Assembly (NCBI GenBank): GCA_947500275.1
Contig: CANMSW010000092.1
Coordinates: forward strand, 1 to 8,220
Reading direction: 5' to 3'
Length of the DNA: 8,220 bases
From: Bacteriovoracaceae bacterium
GTDB lineage: Bacteria; Bdellovibrionota; UBA1018
The translations under genes were made by a program, and so were the position numbers. This document shows positions 6,506-8,220 of this stretch, in pieces. Under the pieces are notes generated by a model. The model saw only the letters and a list, made by a program, of their open reading frames with translations. It made no database searches and had not been told where the DNA came from. Positions within the stretch are counted from its first letter, which is position 1, and each line of letters begins with the position of its first letter.

Positions 6506-7510
6506 ATGAACCCCCAAAGTATTTTAGAAATTCGGGACCTGAAAAAACACTTCGAAGTCGGTAAGGGAAAAACCCTCAAAGCTGTCGATGGGATTCAATT
6601 GACCATTCGTGAGAATGAAATCGTCGGTCTAGTCGGCGAGTCCGGCTGCGGGAAGTCGACACTCGGCCGAACCCTCGTAGGCCTTTACGATAAGACCAGC
6701 GGCGAAGTGATCTACCGCGGGCAGAAAATGCCAACGCGTTTCACTGCGAATGACTTCAAGAAATTCTCGCGTGAAATCCAAATGATCTTCCAGGATCCTT
6801 ACTCCTCATTAAACCCGCGAATGACGATTCGCGAGATCATCGCCGAAGGCCCGATGATTCATGGAATCTGGTCTCGCGATCAAATCGACGAGAAAGTGGG
6901 ATTCTGGCTTAAACGCGTTGGCCTGCACCCCGACCACATGTCGCGCTACCCTCACGAGTTTTCGGGTGGGCAACGCCAACGTATTGGAATCGCGCGCGCA
7001 CTTGCGCTCGAGCCTAAGCTCGTCGTTTGTGACGAGCCGATTTCGGCGCTCGACGTTTCGGTGCAAGCCCAAGTGGTGAACTTACTGGGTGAACTCAAAG
7101 CAACACTCGGTCTCACACTCCTGTTTATCGCGCATGACCTTTCGATGGTGCGCTTCGTTTCAGACCGTATGGCGGTCATGTACCTTGGGCAAATGGTGGA
7201 ACTCGGTGCTTCCGATGAAGTCTACTTCCGGCCACGTCACCCCTATACCCAGTCTTTGGTGGCTTCGAACCCAGAAGCCGATCCACGCAAAGAGCGAGAG
7301 CGGAATCGGAAACCTCTTCAGGGGGAAATTCCTTCGCCGATCAACTTGAAGCCTGGATGCCGATTTGCCGGACGTTGCCCAAAGGCAGGAAGTGCCTGCC
7401 AATCCGTCGATCCCGTCTGGCGTGAAATTGAACCAGGTCACTTTGCTGCGTGCCACCTTTTTGATCCTGCGTTGAAAGGTGAACTCGCCGCAGTTTCAGG
7501 TAACGCCTAA
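6506..7510 (+). CDS. oppF: Oligopeptide ABC transporter ATPase OppF
   Basis: This is the second ATPase of the importer, 334 residues from the ATG at 6506. Motifs are complete: Walker A GESGCGKS (44-51), Q-loop IFQDPYSSLNPRMTI, signature FSGGQRQR (152-159), Walker B LVVCDEP with catalytic E177, D-loop SALDVSVQ, and H-loop AHDL (H210). PYSSLNPRMTI and GGQRQRIGIARAL are typical of OppF/DppF. The C-terminal extension has RHPYTQSL and cysteines at 285, 291, 298 and 316, with the same C-x5-C-x6-C-x17-C spacing as OppD, so both ATPases may carry an Fe-S cluster; in OppF this is inferred. It is the last gene of the operon, 17 nt after oppD and 51 nt before a strong terminator. Two intact catalytic sites suggest both subunits hydrolyse ATP, as in canonical Opp systems. 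Confidence 0.95.
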   Translation: MNPQSILEIRDLKKHFEVGKGKTLKAVDGIQLTIRENEIVGLVGESGCGKSTLGRTLVGLYDKTSGEVIYRGQKMPTRFTANDFKKFSREIQMIFQDPYSSLNPRMTIREIIAEGPMIHGIWSRDQIDEKVGFWLKRVGLHPDHMSRYPHEFSGGQRQRIGIARALALEPKLVVCDEPISALDVSVQAQVVNLLGELKATLGLTLLFIAHDLSMVRFVSDRMAVMYLGQMVELGASDEVYFRPRHPYTQSLVASNPEADPRKERERNRKPLQGEIPSPINLKPGCRFAGRCPKAGSACQSVDPVWREIEPGHFAACHLFDPALKGELAAVSGNA

Positions 7511-7559
7511 ATTCGGATTCTTTCTCTCAACGAAAGAAGAGCTTAGAATTCTATTCCAT

Positions 7560-7803
7560 TTAAGAACGAGTGCTCTCTGAGCTCTCGTTCTTTTTTTTCT
7601 CCGCGGACGCAGCTGCGGCCTCAGCCTTCGCTTTATCTCGCTCTTCTCGCTGCTTTTATTCGAACATGGGCTTCGACCTCACGGCTGCGAGTGTCCGAAA
7701 TCTCTTTACTCCAAATCGCCAACTTTCCCGACGCCTTCAAACGAAAGAAAACTAAGCCAGACAATACGCTCCAGCGTCCGCTCAAAGCCCCATTGCCAGC
7801 CAC
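7560..7803 (-). pseudogene. Possible small minus-strand gene broken by a one-base frameshift
   Basis: I do not recognise a product. On the minus strand a GTG at 7803 opens 56 codons that end at TAA 7635-7633, with plausible composition: a short hydrophobic stretch (SVLSGLVFF) followed by a charged region with WSKEISDTRSREVEAHVRIK. A second frame, offset by one base, continues from 7655 to a TAA at 7562-7560 and gives 31 residues rich in Lys, Glu and Ala (KQREERDKAKAEAAAA, then a Ser/Glu tail). Removing one A from the AAAA tract at 7657-7654 would join them into a protein of about 86 residues. Its end would fall in the opp terminator, which fits a convergent arrangement. No convincing ribosome binding site precedes the GTG. 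It could equally be chance, because the pyrimidine-rich + strand yields Lys/Glu/Arg codons in reverse. Confidence 0.27.
7562..7598 (+). terminator. Rho-independent terminator of the opp operon
   Basis: AAGAACGAG (7562-7570) pairs with CTCGTTCTT (7584-7592). Inside, after a T-T mismatch, GCTC pairs with GAGC around a TCT loop. The hairpin runs into eight consecutive T (7591-7598). This is a textbook intrinsic terminator, 51 nt past the oppF stop, and it implies that the downstream OPT gene has its own promoter. Confidence 0.92.
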
Positions 7804-7897
7804 CTAGAAGAAAATTTCAACACTCCTTCAGCAAAGACTCCACTGCAGGTTCGCACAGATCCCTGGCACCGCTCCCCCTTGAGCCGAGTTCTCGTTT

Positions 7898-7925
7898 GAC
7901 CATCCCCTGAAATTATCCGACCATC
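7898..7925 (+). repeat. GACCATC direct repeat, 21-bp period, upstream of the OPT gene
   Basis: GACCATC occurs at 7898-7904 and again at 7919-7925. The 21-bp period equals two helical turns, so both copies would face the same side of the DNA. The first copy overlaps a -35-like TTGACC (7896-7901, five of six consensus bases), but no good -10 lies at the right distance. A regulator-binding site is possible; chance is not excluded for 7-mers. Confidence 0.25.
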
Positions 7926-7950
7926 ACGCCGCATCAACCCCATCCCAAGC

Positions 7951-7955
7951 AGGAG
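7951..7955 (+). promoter_or_regulatory. Ribosome binding site of the OPT transporter gene
   Basis: AGGAG lies 8 nt before the ATG at 7964 and supports that start for the right-edge gene. Confidence 0.75.
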
Positions 7956-7963
7956 CTTTCTCA

Positions 7964-8220
7964 ATGCAAGCGATCCGTCCGCAACAGGCACCCGAATCCC
8001 ATCCCCCGATGCCCGAGCTCACTTGGTTTCCGGTCGTCATGGGCTGCATCTTAGGAATCATCTTCGGGGCAAGTTCTCTTTACCTCGCTCTCAAAGTCGG
8101 CATGACCGTCAGTGCATCGATCCCCGTCGCAGTGCTCTCCATCACGGTTTTCAAGGCGCTTTCGAAAGTTTTTAAAGTTCGAAACACCACGATCCTCGAA
8201 AATAATATCGTTCAAACGAC
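7964..8220 (+). CDS. OPT-family oligopeptide transporter, N-terminal part (continues past window)
   Basis: Eighty-five codons are visible before the right edge. After a short Pro/Gln-rich N-terminus comes PELTWFPVVMGCILGIIFG, a first membrane helix (about 20-40), then SLYLALKVGMTVSASIPVAV (about 40-60) and, near the edge, TTILENNIVQT. The series ELT, then LxLKVGxTxSASIPxAVLS and ILENNIVQT, is a hallmark of the bacterial OPT (oligopeptide transporter) superfamily, whose members are single-chain secondary transporters with many helices for oligopeptides or metal-chelate complexes, probably driven by protons. It is read in the same direction as opp but after a strong terminator, so it is likely transcribed separately. 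Whether it carries peptides or metal complexes cannot be told from this fragment; full-length family members are usually over 500 residues. Confidence 0.9.
   Translation, partial: MQAIRPQQAPESHPPMPELTWFPVVMGCILGIIFGASSLYLALKVGMTVSASIPVAVLSITVFKALSKVFKVRNTTILENNIVQT

Larger units (their letters stand above)
7511..7963. other. Intergenic region between oppF and the OPT transporter gene
   Basis: This 453-base stretch contains the opp terminator, a weak 7-bp hairpin (TTCTTTC 7518-7524 with GAAAGAA 7532-7538), a 10-bp palindrome CGCAGCTGCG (7608-7617), the possible remains of a small minus-strand gene (7560-7803), and the upstream region of the OPT gene with a GACCATC direct repeat (7898-7925) and an AGGAG (7951-7955). 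Between 7804 and 7890 I see nothing recognisable. Confidence 0.55.

Noticed and set aside
7518..7538. Hairpin TTCTTTC/GAAAGAA just after oppF
   Set aside because: It is short and AT-rich with a 7-nt loop and no T-tract; the strong terminator at 7562 explains the operon end.
7570..7755. 61-codon + strand ORF after oppF
   Set aside because: Its GTG start lies inside the terminator hairpin and its Phe run is the terminator T-tract.
7782..7991. 69-codon minus-strand ORF overlapping the OPT start
   Set aside because: It overlaps the OPT ribosome binding site and start codon antisense, with no family resemblance.
1..8220. CRISPR arrays, tRNA or rRNA genes, insertion sequences, toxin-antitoxin or defence genes
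   Set aside because: I looked for spaced repeats, cloverleaf-like sequences, transposase motifs and terminal inverted repeats, and saw none.

Overview
This window holds a complete five-gene oligopeptide ABC importer operon, oppA-oppB-oppC-oppD-oppF, on the + strand (about 1176-7510). It is flanked by a truncated minus-strand gene of unknown function at the left edge and by the start of an OPT-family oligopeptide transporter at the right edge. Base composition is moderately GC-rich, estimated by eye. The genes use strong AGGAG-type ribosome binding sites, and the binding protein is a lipoprotein. Two different peptide uptake systems side by side suggest a heterotrophic, proteolytic bacterium that lives on peptides. 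Predatory or saprophytic lineages such as Bdellovibrionota or former Deltaproteobacteria would fit, but nothing in the window fixes the taxon. Several Opp features (lipoprotein OppA, and an OppC N-terminus of the PSLSYWKDAWRR type) resemble the versions I associate with Gram-positive bacteria.

Layout. From 805 down to 1 (minus strand) there is a continuous, clearly coding frame that starts at a TTG behind a strong AAGGAGG and runs off the left edge. It encodes a membrane-anchored protein with a disordered linker and HEAT-like helical repeats. From 806 to 1175 lies a divergent intergenic region with candidate promoters both ways, a cluster of GGGTC/GACCC half-sites, a perfect 12-bp palindrome over the likely oppA -35, and a possible 25-codon leader ORF. 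OppA follows and ends just before a very stable 14-bp stem-loop. OppB, OppC, OppD and OppF are then tightly packed: a 3-nt gap, a 4-nt ATGA overlap and a 17-nt gap. A textbook rho-independent terminator closes the operon at 7562-7598.

The 453 bases between oppF and the OPT gene carry that terminator, the possible frameshifted remains of a small minus-strand gene, and a 21-bp-spaced direct repeat upstream of the OPT start.

How the parts work together: OppA captures peptides outside the inner membrane, OppB/OppC form the channel, and OppD/OppF hydrolyse ATP. Both ATPases carry the same C-terminal four-cysteine pattern, typical of the peptide-importer ATPases that bind an Fe-S cluster. The OPT protein, if functional, would be a second, proton-driven route for oligopeptides or metal-peptide complexes.

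The most unusual element is OppC. At 506 residues it is far longer than the usual ~300, and it contains what looks like a complete fibronectin type III domain inserted in the extracytoplasmic loop between transmembrane helix 1 and the transporter core, next to where OppA must dock. I see no CRISPR array, transposon, phage gene, tRNA or rRNA.
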